Assembly (NCBI GenBank): GCA_013822345.1
Contig: PNKH01000067.1
Location: 1-44,244, forward strand
Direction: 5' to 3'
DNA: 44,244 nucleotides
DNA from: Isosphaera sp.
GTDB taxonomy: Bacteria > Planctomycetota > Planctomycetia > Gemmatales > Gemmataceae
Shown here: positions 25,068 through 32,772 of the stretch, piece by piece
Layout: each line of letters starts with the position of its first letter
Numbering within the stretch: position 1 is the stretch's first letter
The notes under the pieces: generated by a model
The model's input: only the letters and a program-made list of their open reading frames with translations
The model's database searches: none
What the model was told of the DNA's origin: nothing
Program-made: the position numbers and the translations under genes

Positions 25068-25162
25068 GGGAGGGCGAGGCTCCTGCCGAGCCGCTCACCC
25101 GCGGGAGGGCGAGGCTCCTGCCGAGCCGTGTACCTCCGGCTCGGCGGGAGCCTCGCCCTCCC
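25068..25162. repeat. Two direct copies plus one inverted copy of the GGGAGGGCGAGG family
   Basis: Identical 26-bp units at 25068-25093 and 25103-25128 are followed by an inverted copy at 25137-25162 with one mismatch. The unit is the same as the arm at 2189-2214. Only two direct copies are present, so this is an extra arm on a hairpin element and not an array. It lies between convergent genes. Confidence 0.9.
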
Positions 25163-25179
25163 GCAGAGCCCCGCCGGCG

Positions 25180-25734
25180 TCACCCCGCCGCCCGCAGCAG
25201 GCGGAGGTACTCGCGCATCCAGGCGGCGTTGTCGTGCCACGTCCGGGCGGTGACCAGGTTCCCGCTCACCACCACCTCCCGGTCGACGTACGCCCCGCCC
25301 GAGAACTCGCAGTCCAGCTTGCACTTCGCCACCGTCGCCACCTCCCGCCCGCGGATCACGTCCGCCGCCGCGACGATCTCGATCCCGTGACAGACCGACG
25401 CCACCGGCTTGTTCGCCGCGAACAGCGCCCTGGTGATGCGGAGGAGGTCGGCGTCGTACCGCAGGTACTCGGGGGCGCGGCCGCCGGTGATGACCATCCC
25501 GACCAGGCCGTCCGGGTCCACGTCCCGGAACGCCGCGTCGGCGGCCAGGGTGTACCCCGGCCGCTCCTGGGTGATGTCCCACCCGTCCGGCCGCTCGTGC
25601 AGGACGAGGTGGTACGCCCGCTTCTGCGGCCCGGCGACGACGACCCGGTATCCCTCCTCGCGGAGGCGGAACAGCGGGTAGAAGGTGTCGAGCACCTCGG
25701 CGGCGTCGCCGATCGGCATCAGGATGGTCTTCAC
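25180..25734 (-). CDS. DJ-1/PfpI-family protein (class I glutamine-amidotransferase fold)
   Basis: The 184-residue product has the DJ-1/PfpI nucleophile elbow VASVCHGIEIV with C115 and H116, preceded by the typical VITGGRAPEYLR loop (about residues 81-92). The N-terminal strand TILMPIGDAAEVLDTFYPLF is also typical. Members act as proteases, deglycases, hydratases or redox sensors, so the activity cannot be fixed from sequence. The GTG at 25734 has a GGAGG 4 nt upstream. It is monocistronic, with hairpin repeats on both sides. Confidence 0.9.
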   Translation of the reverse strand: MKTILMPIGDAAEVLDTFYPLFRLREEGYRVVVAGPQKRAYHLVLHERPDGWDITQERPGYTLAADAAFRDVDPDGLVGMVITGGRAPEYLRYDADLLRITRALFAANKPVASVCHGIEIVAAADVIRGREVATVAKCKLDCEFSGGAYVDREVVVSGNLVTARTWHDNAAWMREYLRLLRAAG

Positions 25735-25803
25735 GGGGCCTCCGGGGTTGGGGACGGGGTGAGTTTACGGGGCGAGGCGGCGGGCGGACTCGGCAGGTGG
25801 CTT

Positions 25804-25976
25804 CCCCTCACCCGCCGGCGAAGCGCCGGCGACCTCTCCCCAGCGGGGAGAGGTGGAGGCCGCCGGGCGCCTCCCCGGCTTCCCGGCTCGGTGACCTGTG
25901 CGGTGGCCGCATCACCCCCACCTCTCCCCGCTGGGGAGAGGTCGGCTCCGGCGCTTCGCCGGACCCGGGTGAGGGG
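25804..25976. repeat. Long imperfect inverted repeat, CCCTCACCC...CTCTCCCC family
   Basis: The left part 25804-25855 and right part 25916-25976 are imperfect inverted copies, each with nested palindromes (CCGGCGAAGCGCCGG and CTCTCCCCAGCGGGGAGAG on the left). They enclose a spacer of about 60 nt with no gene. The type looks like a folded dispersed element. It fills most of the gap between the DJ-1/PfpI and monooxygenase genes (25735-26018). Confidence 0.85.
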
Positions 25977-26018
25977 CGCCACGTCGGCGGTCGGCCAAGT
26001 GCGTCTCCGCCACCCCGC

Positions 26019-27194
26019 CTACACCTCGATCGGGCCGCGCAGATACCCGCCCTTCAACCCACACACCGTCATCAGCATCTGCCGCCGCACCCACGGGAGC
26101 CGCGGCAGCAGCGGCAGCGCCCAGTCCCGCCCCCACCCCAGGATCCCCCAGTCCGACTGGAAGAACGGCGACAACAGCCAGGTGACCGTCGCGTAGTACC
26201 CGACGTACCCGCGCTGCCGCCGGCGGAACGCCCGGAACGCGGCCGCCGGCGTCGGACTCTCCCGCACGGCCGCCGCCAGCCGCCACGCGTCGACCAGGGC
26301 GAGGTTCGCCCCCTGCCCGAGGTGCGGGCTCATCGCGTGGGCCGCGTCCCCGATCAGGACCACCCGGGCGTCGTGGTACCGGCGGGCGTGGACGTGCCGG
26401 TACGTCGTGAACAGGAACTGCTCGAAGTCGTGCACGAAGTCGAGGACCGGGGCCGCCTCCGGGGCGAACCGGACGATCTCGGCCTTCAGGGCGTCGAGGC
26501 CGCGGGCGACGGTCGGCTTCAGGTCGCGGGCCGGCAGCCCCCAGTACAGGCTCACCAGCCCGTCCCCGAGCGGCAGCAGCCCGAACAGCTTCCGGTTCCG
26601 CTCCACCACCTGCAGCAACTTCCCCGGCACGCCGGCGCCCGGGGCGTTCACCCACAGCGTCCCGTGGTCGTACTCGAGCACCGACGCCGGGAACCGGCTC
26701 ACCGCCCGCACCCGTGACCGCGACCCGTCCGCCCCGACCACGAGGTCGAACGGCCCGTGCCGGCGGCCGGCGGTGTCGGTCAGGGTGACGCCGCCGGGGG
26801 TGTCCTCGCGGGCCGCCACCTCGCACCCGGTCCGGACGTCCACCGGCTGCGCCGCGACCAGGTCGGACAGGGCGTTGAACAGGACGCCGCGGTGGACCCC
26901 GTAGGCGAACGAGTCGGGGGCGTAGTCCGGGTATCGCGTGCGGATGAGCGTCCCGCCGCCGGCGGCGTGCCGGGCGTGCAGCTCCTCCAGCTTGGCGGCG
27001 CGGGCGAGGACCCGGTCGAGCACCCCGAGGTGCCGGAGCACCACCTGGCCGGAGCACTGCAGCAGGATGCCGGCCCCGACCGGGCCGAGGACCGGGGCGC
27101 GCTCCAGTAGGGTGACCCGGTGGCCGTCCCGGGCGAGGAGGTGGGCGGCAGCCGCCCCGGCCACCCCGAACCCGACGACCCCGACGCGGTACAT
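26019..27194 (-). CDS. FAD-dependent monooxygenase (UbiH/PHBH-like)
   Basis: The 391-residue product has the Rossmann FAD-binding motif GVVGFGVAGAAAAHLLAR at its N-terminus, the second FAD motif DLVVGADGSRSRVR (about residue 155) and the third motif VVLIGDAAHAMSPHLGQG (about residue 280), in the order and spacing of group A flavoprotein hydroxylases. It probably hydroxylates an aromatic or similar substrate with NAD(P)H and O2; substrate unknown. The ATG at 27194 is placed so that the GxGxxG motif is near residue 8. The 162 bp upstream holds only a short dispersed repeat. It is divergent from the terminase gene. Confidence 0.88.
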   Translation of the reverse strand: MYRVGVVGFGVAGAAAAHLLARDGHRVTLLERAPVLGPVGAGILLQCSGQVVLRHLGVLDRVLARAAKLEELHARHAAGGGTLIRTRYPDYAPDSFAYGVHRGVLFNALSDLVAAQPVDVRTGCEVAAREDTPGGVTLTDTAGRRHGPFDLVVGADGSRSRVRAVSRFPASVLEYDHGTLWVNAPGAGVPGKLLQVVERNRKLFGLLPLGDGLVSLYWGLPARDLKPTVARGLDALKAEIVRFAPEAAPVLDFVHDFEQFLFTTYRHVHARRYHDARVVLIGDAAHAMSPHLGQGANLALVDAWRLAAAVRESPTPAAAFRAFRRRQRGYVGYYATVTWLLSPFFQSDWGILGWGRDWALPLLPRLPWVRRQMLMTVCGLKGGYLRGPIEV

Positions 27195-27222
27195 GCGGGC
27201 GACTCCGACGAAGGGGACGATC

Positions 27223-27250
27223 CACAGATTACACCGATGACACAGATTGA
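27223..27250. repeat. Short CACAGATT direct repeat element
   Basis: CACAGATT occurs at 27223-27230 and again at 27241-27248, 18 bp apart, within a sequence (CACAGATTACACCGATGA) that I recognise as a dispersed element in planctomycete and other genomes. It is notably AT-richer than its surroundings and lies in the divergent gap between the monooxygenase and the terminase-like gene. Confidence 0.5.
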
Positions 27251-27356
27251 AGACAGAGGAAGACCGCGTGTCTCGCCGAGGACACATTACTTGACTTCCG
27301 TTCACTATCGACCACACTTCCGGTAGCACGTCACACCTCCGCGAAAGCCCACCCCG

Positions 27357-28787
27357 ATGGACACCCCTCCCGCCCGGCCGCCGGCCTGCGGCACCCCACA
27401 GCCCCACTGCCTCGCCGACCTCCTCCGCCGCGCCGCCCTGGCCCGTGTCGACCCGGCCGAGTTCGTCCGCCTGTGCCTGACCGGCCCGGGCGGCGAGCCG
27501 GTCGACCTGGCCCCGGTCCACGAGGAGCTGCAGGACTTCCTGTCGGCGCACCGGCTGGCGCTGGTCGAGCTGCCGCGGGACCACGGGAAGAGCTTCCAGG
27601 TGTGCGGGCGGGTGCTATGGGAGCTGGGCCGCAACCCCGGGCTGCGGGTCAAGGTGGTGTGCGCGACCGAGGCGGTGGCGGCCGAGCGGAGTCGGTTCCT
27701 GCGGGACATGGTGGCCGGGAACCCGGCGGTCCGGCTGGTGTTCCCGCACCTGGAGCCTGCGAGCCCGTGGGCGGCCGAGGCGTTCACCGTGGCCCGGCCG
27801 GCGGCGGCGATCGGGCCGAGCGTGGCGGCGTTCGGGGTCGGGGCCGGGACGACCGGGACGCGGGCGGACCTGCTGGTCTGCGACGACGTGGTGGACGTCA
27901 GGTCCTTGCACAGCCGGGCGGAGCGCGACCGGGCGGCGGACGCGTTCACGAACAACCTGATGAACCTGCTCGAACCTGGTGGGCGGTGTTGGGGGTTGTG
28001 CACCCCGTGGCACGCCGACGACCTGAACGCCCGGCTGAAGAAGAACCCGGCGTTCGCGGTGTTCCGGCGGGCGGTCGGGGCGGACTTCGAGCCGGTGTGG
28101 CCGGCGAAGTGGCCGGCGGAGCGGCTGAAGGAGCGGAAGGCGGAGATCGGGTCGGCGTCGTTCGCCCGCGGGTATCACCTGCGGGCGACGGCGGAGGACG
28201 ACACCCCGGTGCGGGCGGCGTGGGTGCGGTACTGGGACGAGCCGGCCGACGCCGAGACGGTGGTGCTGTCGGTGGACCCGGCGGTGAGCACGGCGGCGAC
28301 CGCCGACCGGTCGGCGCTGGTGGTGCTCGGTCGCGTGTCGTCCGAGCCGGAAGCGTCAGCGACGGGCTGGGGTTCGGTCCAGGTCCGCGTCTTGTCGGCG
28401 TCGGCGCGGCGGGTGCCGGCCCCGGAGCTGGTGACCCTGATCGACGCCCTGGACCGGCAGTGGAACCCGGCGGTGATCCTGTTCGAGTCGAACGCGGCGT
28501 TCCTGGGGATCAAGGACCTTCTGGCCCGGCACGCCCGGTTCGGCCCGCGGGTGAAGGGGGTGAGCCAGTCGGCGGACAAGCACTCGCGGGCGGCGGCGCT
28601 CGGGGTGGCGGTGGAGAACGGGGCGTTCCGCTTGAAGGGCGACGGGGCCGGCGGCCCGGACGCGGGCCAGCGGGAGCTGTTCGAGGAGATGACGACGTTC
28701 CCGTTCGGCGGGCACGACGACCTGCTGGACGCGGCCGCGACCGGGTGCGCGTACCTGCTGGAACGGCGGGAGCCGCGGGCGTGGTGA
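27357..28787 (+). CDS. Phage-type terminase large subunit (lone)
   Basis: The 476-residue product has an N-terminal ATPase domain with Walker A-like ELPRDHGKSF (about residues 71-80) and Walker B TRADLLVCDDVVD (D176/D177). A C-terminal RNase H-like nuclease domain has acidic residues in VLSVDPAVS (D307), ILFESNA (E377) and GGHDDLLDAAA (D454/D455). These are the TerL packaging-motor features. No portal, capsid or other phage gene lies nearby, so this is either a prophage remnant or a domesticated gene; the intact motifs argue against simple decay. A short stretch (about residues 329-340) appears to derive from a dispersed repeat. The ATG at 27357 lacks a clear Shine-Dalgarno. Confidence 0.85.
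   Translation: MDTPPARPPACGTPQPHCLADLLRRAALARVDPAEFVRLCLTGPGGEPVDLAPVHEELQDFLSAHRLALVELPRDHGKSFQVCGRVLWELGRNPGLRVKVVCATEAVAAERSRFLRDMVAGNPAVRLVFPHLEPASPWAAEAFTVARPAAAIGPSVAAFGVGAGTTGTRADLLVCDDVVDVRSLHSRAERDRAADAFTNNLMNLLEPGGRCWGLCTPWHADDLNARLKKNPAFAVFRRAVGADFEPVWPAKWPAERLKERKAEIGSASFARGYHLRATAEDDTPVRAAWVRYWDEPADAETVVLSVDPAVSTAATADRSALVVLGRVSSEPEASATGWGSVQVRVLSASARRVPAPELVTLIDALDRQWNPAVILFESNAAFLGIKDLLARHARFGPRVKGVSQSADKHSRAAALGVAVENGAFRLKGDGAGGPDAGQRELFEEMTTFPFGGHDDLLDAAATGCAYLLERREPRAW
28341..28377. repeat. Repeat-like segment inside the terminase coding sequence
   Basis: The segment, with core GAGCCGGAAGCGTCAGCGAC, resembles the arm of the inverted repeat at 33764-33795 (GAACCCGGAGCGTGAGCGAC). 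It adds about 12 in-frame residues (SEPEASATGWGS) in the nuclease domain between two strands. No matching inverted arm is adjacent. Confidence 0.45.
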
Positions 28788-28843
28788 TTGCGGCGTCGGG
28801 ATCGGGTACGATGGCGTCGGTTCCGGGCGCGGGGGGACATCCG

Positions 28844-29026
28844 ATGGCGACGCGGGACGAGAACGAGAGCCGGGGCGAGCTGATGCTGCTGTGGCGGCGG
28901 CGGATGGTGTACGTGGTGCTGCTGGTGCTGGCGGTCGGGGCGGGGGTGTGGTTCGTGAGGTGGATGAACGGCGGGCTGGGGATGGACAAGATCGGCGAGC
29001 ACTACAAGCAGGCCGACGGGTTCTGA
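28844..29026 (+). CDS. Small single-TM protein
   Basis: The 60-residue product has a hydrophilic start (ATRDENESRGELML), basic LWRRRM, one strong TM segment (VYVVLLVLAVGAGVWFV) and a short tail ending in HYKQADGF. I do not recognise it. The ATG at 28844 is preferred to the in-frame ATG at 28811 because a GGGGGG lies about 8 nt upstream of it. It follows the terminase by 56 nt on the same strand and could be cotranscribed. Confidence 0.55.
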   Translation: MATRDENESRGELMLLWRRRMVYVVLLVLAVGAGVWFVRWMNGGLGMDKIGEHYKQADGF

Positions 29027-29078
29027 CGGCGGCCGCGGTTCGGATGACATCAACAGCTGACAAGCGGAGGTTGCTGCG

Positions 29079-29531
29079 GTGAGCTTTTCTGGCCTATTCG
29101 AGTTGAAGACGCCCGCAGACTTGTTCCGCAAGCTGGAACACGACCTTCGGCGGCTCGAAGCCGACGCTTTGGACGCATACGCGGCGTTCGACTTCTTTGT
29201 GACCGCCGAGCATATGCTGGACTGGGTTTACCCGGATGACCCGGATGCACGGGCCGCTGCGCGCCAGTCCGACCCGCTGTTGGAGGTCTGCTCACACCTT
29301 GCAAACGGCTCGAAGCACTTCCGTGCGACTCACCCGCGCCATCGCTCAGTGGACGACACTCGACAGCACGGGGGTGCTTTTTCCAGCGCGTTCAGCCGGG
29401 GCTTCGACATCTCACGGCTAGAGGTCGACCTCAAGGGCGACGCCGCAGCGGCACTCGGCAGCGTGGTCGAGGTAACGGACTTGGCTCGGGCGGTATTGTG
29501 CCACTGGCGGAGCCGGCTGGGGTTGTCGTGA
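29079..29531 (+). CDS. Hypothetical alpha-helical protein, possibly HEPN-like
   Basis: The 150-residue product is mostly helical and hydrophilic. Notable segments are LFRKLEHDLRRLEADALDAYAAFDFFVTAEHMLDW in outline, CSHLANGSKHF and LARAVLCHWRSR. The placement of LANGSKHF after a helix bundle resembles uncharacterised HEPN-like or DUF4145-type proteins, but the RNase motif (Rx4-6H) is not clearly present. Its DNA is visibly less GC-rich than the neighbours, suggesting transfer. The GTG at 29079 has GGAGG 8 nt upstream. It follows two terminase-side genes on the same strand. Confidence 0.6.
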   Translation: MSFSGLFELKTPADLFRKLEHDLRRLEADALDAYAAFDFFVTAEHMLDWVYPDDPDARAAARQSDPLLEVCSHLANGSKHFRATHPRHRSVDDTRQHGGAFSSAFSRGFDISRLEVDLKGDAAAALGSVVEVTDLARAVLCHWRSRLGLS

Positions 29532-29624
29532 TCGGGCTATGCGGCGTGCCCGGGAATCGGTTTGCCCCGGCCGTTCGCCGGCGGTAGGTTCGGGATGTTA
29601 CCACGCCGAGCGGAGGGCTTCGCG

Positions 29625-29969
29625 ATGGACCTCGTCGAGATGGTGAAGTCTCCCGGCTACATCTTCGGGCCGCTGATGCTCCTCGCCGGCGCCGCGGCGG
29701 TGGTGGCGTGCGTCCGGGCGACCCGGCGGGCGGACCGCACCTCGGCCCGACGGGCGGTCACCTGGTCGCTCACCCCGATCGCGCTGGGGATCGTCGGGGC
29801 GATGGTCGGGGCGGCCGTCTGGTGGCTGTCGGACCGGGTCGCCCCGGATCGGCTCGAGGTCTGGATGCGCCTCGGGTATGTCGTCCTATTCGGGGTGTTC
29901 GTCGCCGCCGTGCCGCTCGTCTGGTCGTCCGCTCTGCTCGTCCGCCGGCCGCCCGCCGCGCCCGCCTGA
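29625..29969 (+). CDS. Small membrane protein, three TM segments
   Basis: The 114-residue product contains three hydrophobic segments (YIFGPLMLLAGAAAVVACV, IALGIVGAMVGAAVWWL and YVVLFGVFVAAVPLVWSSALL) separated by a basic loop (RATRRADRTSARR). I do not recognise the family. The ATG at 29625 has a GGAGG 8 nt upstream and is preferred over the longer open frame. It lies 79 nt before an LTXXQ-like secreted protein on the same strand. Confidence 0.65.
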   Translation: MDLVEMVKSPGYIFGPLMLLAGAAAVVACVRATRRADRTSARRAVTWSLTPIALGIVGAMVGAAVWWLSDRVAPDRLEVWMRLGYVVLFGVFVAAVPLVWSSALLVRRPPAAPA

Positions 29970-30048
29970 ACCGGGAATCCCGGACCCGCGCGGCCGGCCG
30001 GCGGCATTACCCGGTGCGGTCGCCCGCCCCACCCACGGAGAACGTCCC

Positions 30049-30672
30049 ATGCTCGCGCGAACCGTCCTCGCCGCCGCCGCGGCACTCGCCTTCGCCGCCC
30101 CGGCGGCCGCCCAGAAGAAGAAGGCCGAGCCGACCGACTTCCCGTTCTGGACCGCCCCGAAGACGGCGCACGCCAAGCCGTTCGTCCCCGGGCTGAACGC
30201 CGCCCTCGGGCTGACCCCCGAGCAGGTCGAGAAGCTCCAGACCGCCCGGGCCGAGACCGTCGACAGCCCCGAGGTACAGGCCCTCAAGCGGAAGGGCGAT
30301 CCGAACGCCACCGCCGACGAGTTGGCGACCGCCAACGCCAAGCGGGCCGAGGCGTCGGAGAAACTGTTCAAGGCGGTCGGCGACCTGCTGACGAAGGACC
30401 AGAAGGCGCTCGTCGAGAAGGTGAACGACGCCTACGCGAAGGTGGCGGCCGAGGTGGGCGAGGACTTCCAGCCGAAGTTCGTCGCCGCGAAGGGGAACGC
30501 CGACGACACGGCGGCCCTCCGCAAGGAGCTGGCGGAGGCGGTGGCGGCCGCGTTCGGCAAGAAGCTGGACGGGGTGCTGTCGGCGGAGCAGAAGAAGGCG
30601 GTCGAGGCGGCGGCCGCGGAGGCGAAGAAGCGGGCGGCGGCGAACCCGGACAAGCCGAAGCCGAAGAAGTGA
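30049..30672 (+). CDS. LTXXQ/Spy-like periplasmic helical protein
   Basis: The 207-residue product has a signal peptide (VLAAAAALAFAAPAAAQ). A long helical mature part contains ALGLTPEQVEKLQ (about residues 52-64), the LTxxQ motif typical of Spy/CpxP-type envelope stress proteins, and a second related segment (VLSAEQKKAVEAAAAEAKK). Such proteins act as periplasmic chaperones or metal/stress sensors, and the link here is inferred. The mature protein is very Lys/Ala-rich and ends in DKPKPKK. A GGAG lies 10 nt before the ATG. Its stop codon TGA is part of a short palindrome shared with the convergent Uma2 gene. Confidence 0.65.
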   Translation: MLARTVLAAAAALAFAAPAAAQKKKAEPTDFPFWTAPKTAHAKPFVPGLNAALGLTPEQVEKLQTARAETVDSPEVQALKRKGDPNATADELATANAKRAEASEKLFKAVGDLLTKDQKALVEKVNDAYAKVAAEVGEDFQPKFVAAKGNADDTAALRKELAEAVAAAFGKKLDGVLSAEQKKAVEAAAAEAKKRAAANPDKPKPKK

Positions 30673-30681
30673 CCGGCCCGG

Positions 30682-31236
30682 TCAGACGAACAGGTCGGCG
30701 ACGGGGCACGCGAACCCGGGGATCACGTCCTCGCCGGACAGCGTGCCCGCCTCCCCCACCTCGGCACACGTCCCGTCGAGCCGCCGGACCAGGACCGTCC
30801 GCGTCTCCGGGCTGACCACCCAGATCAGTCTCACCTTGGCCGACTTGTAGTCCTCGACCCGCACCTGCACCTCGTCATAGGTGTCGTTCGGGGACGCCAC
30901 CTCGACGACCAGGTCCGGCGGGATCGGGATGTCGCCCTTCGGGGACTTGTCCCCGGCCAGCCGGCCCGCCGCCACGAACGACACGTCAGGCTTGCGGATC
31001 TGCCTCGGCTTGTTCGGGAAGCACCGGTACCCGGTCTGCGACCCGAACGCCAGCCCGCACCTGGTCTTCAGCGAGAACTGGTCGAGCAGACCGCCCAGCC
31101 GCAGCGCGACCCGGTCCGATTCCGCCCCCATGTGCTTCTCCGTGGGCACGCCGTCGATCAGCTCGTACCGGTCCCCGTCCGGCATCGCCAGTAGGTCTTC
31201 CGGCGCCAGCAGCCCCGGGCCGTTCGGCTCGTCCAT
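30682..31236 (-). CDS. Uma2-family (DUF820) putative endonuclease
   Basis: The 184-residue product matches the Uma2 family, which has a PD-(D/E)xK nuclease fold. Visible elements are RYELIDGVPTE (E25), KPDVSFVAAG (D84), PPDLVVEVASPND (E112) and VEDYKSAKVRLIWVV with the Lys that may complete the site. Uma2 proteins are expanded in cyanobacteria and planctomycetes, often near repeats, and their role is unresolved. The ATG at 31236 begins the family-typical N-terminus (LAPEDLLAMPDGDRYELI). It converges on the LTXXQ-like gene and is divergent from the ATPase-acetyltransferase gene (64-bp gap). Confidence 0.88.
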   Translation of the reverse strand: MDEPNGPGLLAPEDLLAMPDGDRYELIDGVPTEKHMGAESDRVALRLGGLLDQFSLKTRCGLAFGSQTGYRCFPNKPRQIRKPDVSFVAAGRLAGDKSPKGDIPIPPDLVVEVASPNDTYDEVQVRVEDYKSAKVRLIWVVSPETRTVLVRRLDGTCAEVGEAGTLSGEDVIPGFACPVADLFV

Positions 31237-31300
31237 CGTCCGTCCTCCGTTCGCGTCCCTGTCAGTTTACCACACCCGTCGCCCCGTTTGGAGGCCACCC

Positions 31301-32497
31301 GTGCTCGCCCCGATCACCGTCCGCTACACGTTCCGCCCGGCCCGCCGGTCGCTCGCCACCGGCCGGGTCGCCGACCTGTTCGGCCTGCCCGAGCACGAGC
31401 CGCCGCACGCCGTCGCCGAAGACCTCGTTCTCGACATCCGGCCCGGCGACCTCGTCCTGTTCACCGGCCCGAGCGGGTCCGGGAAGTCGTCGCTCCTGCG
31501 GGCCGTCGCCGACCAGGTCGGGGCCGCCGACGCCTTCGCCCTGCCGCTGCCCGACGCCCCGCTCGTCGACGCCCTGCCCGGCCTGGTCGAGGACCGCCTC
31601 GCCACCCTCGCCGGGTGCGGCCTGTCCGAGGCGCGTTTGCTCCTCCGCACGCCGGCAGAGCTGAGCGAGGGGCAGCGGTACCGGTTCCGGCTCGCCTACG
31701 CCCTGACCGCCGGTGCGCCGTGGGTCGCCGCCGACGAGTTCACCGCCACCCTCGACCGCACCCTCGCCAAGGTGGTGGCGTTCAACCTGCGGAAGCTCGT
31801 GGCCCGCACCGGCGTCGGGGTGCTGGCCGCGACCACCCACGAGGACGTGACCGACGACCTGCAGCCCGACCTGCTGGTGCGGTGCCACGGGGACGGGCGG
31901 GTCGAGGCGGAACGCCGGGGGTGGAAAAGACGCCCCGTCTCGTTCGCCGACGAGTTCTGGCTGTCCGCCGGGACCCGATCCGACTGGCCGCACTTCGCTC
32001 GGTGGCATTACCGCAGCCACCACCCCGGGTTCGTCCGCCGGGTGATCCTCCTGTGGCACGGCCGCGAGGCGGTCGGGGTGTGCGTGTTCGGCACCCCGGC
32101 CGCGTCGCTGTCCCTGCGGACCCGGTTCTTCGGGCTGCGCGACCCGCGGTCCGGGGTGGCGCTGGCCGCCCTGAACGAGCAACTGTGGCTGCTCCAGCGG
32201 GTGGTGCTCCACCCGACGTACCGCGGGGCCGGGGTCGCCGCCGCGTTCGTCCGCCGGGCGTGCGAGCTGTGCCCGGTCGACTGGGTCGAGACGCTGTCCG
32301 CGATGGGGCAGACGAACCCGTTCTTCGAGCGGGCCGGGTTCGTCCGGGTCGGGGTGTTCCGCAAGTCCGGGCGAACGGGCCGGGGTTACGGGGCGTACAC
32401 CGCGAAGGGGGTGCGGGTGTCGGCCGAGACGGCGGCGAAGAGCCGGTTCAGCGAGCCGGTGTACTACGTGTTCGACAACCGCCGCCGCGGTTCGTAA
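31301..32497 (+). CDS. ABC-type ATPase fused to an acetyltransferase-like domain (COG2401-like)
   Basis: The 398-residue product has an N-terminal ABC ATPase with Walker A FTGPSGSGKSS (about residues 54-64), a signature-like LSEGQRYRF (about 122-130) and Walker B WVAADEFTATLD (D146/E147). The C-terminal half (about 205-385) is GNAT-like: HFARWHYRSHHPG, VILLWHGREAVGVCVFG and LQRVVLHPTYRGAGVAAAFVRR, which carries the acetyl-CoA-binding pattern. It closely fits COG2401, ABC ATPase fused to a predicted acetyltransferase. The GNAT half has a general resemblance to phage Mom-type enzymes, but that is speculative. It has no TM segment. The GTG at 31301 has GGAGG 6 nt upstream. The function is unknown. 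Confidence 0.85.
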   Translation: MLAPITVRYTFRPARRSLATGRVADLFGLPEHEPPHAVAEDLVLDIRPGDLVLFTGPSGSGKSSLLRAVADQVGAADAFALPLPDAPLVDALPGLVEDRLATLAGCGLSEARLLLRTPAELSEGQRYRFRLAYALTAGAPWVAADEFTATLDRTLAKVVAFNLRKLVARTGVGVLAATTHEDVTDDLQPDLLVRCHGDGRVEAERRGWKRRPVSFADEFWLSAGTRSDWPHFARWHYRSHHPGFVRRVILLWHGREAVGVCVFGTPAASLSLRTRFFGLRDPRSGVALAALNEQLWLLQRVVLHPTYRGAGVAAAFVRRACELCPVDWVETLSAMGQTNPFFERAGFVRVGVFRKSGRTGRGYGAYTAKGVRVSAETAAKSRFSEPVYYVFDNRRRGS

Positions 32498-32507
32498 CGT
32501 CTCCCCC

Positions 32508-32636
32508 ATGACCCCGCCGCGACCGAAGCCGCTCGGCCCGCTCGTCCACGCCGTGCTGGTGCTGTTCACCGTCGCCGCCATCCCGCTGCTGATCGCCCTG
32601 CCGTTCCTCCTGTCCGGGTTCCTCGGCCGGGACTGA
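32508..32636 (+). CDS. 42-residue single-TM protein
   Basis: The product MTPPRPKPLGPLVHA... is a short Pro/basic N-terminus followed by one hydrophobic segment (VLVLFTVAAIPLLIALPFLL) and the end SGFLGRD. It starts 10 nt after the ATPase-acetyltransferase stop codon on the same strand, so it may be part of that operon. There is no good Shine-Dalgarno, but the codon usage (G/C in nearly every third position) matches neighbouring genes. Confidence 0.5.
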   Translation: MTPPRPKPLGPLVHAVLVLFTVAAIPLLIALPFLLSGFLGRD

Positions 32637-32645
32637 GGGCCGGCC

Positions 32646-32756
32646 GTAGGGTGCGGTCGAGCCGGGCGCTCCGCCCGGCGACGACGCACCGGGTGGCCGT
32701 CCGGGTGGTCCGGTGCGTCGTCGGCCCGCGGCGCGCGGGCCTCGACGGCACCCTAC
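32646..32756. repeat. Inverted repeat, variant of the GTAGGGTGGGCCGAGCC family
   Basis: The left part (32646-32692) begins GTAGGGTGCGGTCGAGCC and the right part (32709-32756) ends GGCACCCTAC, with the inner arms containing GACGACGCACCGG and its complement. It is longer and less perfect than the three close copies but shares the ends. It follows the small ORF and ends 16 nt before the aldo/keto reductase start. Confidence 0.85.
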
Positions 32757-32772
32757 GAAAGGAAGCCTCGCC

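Noticed and set aside
25068-25162. Direct repeats suggesting a CRISPR array
   Set aside because: Only two direct copies and one inverted copy are present, the spacer is 9 nt, and the unit matches a dispersed hairpin arm elsewhere.
27291-27319. Promoter from TTGACT upstream of the terminase gene
   Set aside because: No acceptable -10 box lies 16-18 bp downstream.
27357-32636. A complete prophage
   Set aside because: Only a terminase large subunit is recognisable; no portal, capsid, tail, lysis or integrase gene and no attachment repeats are visible.
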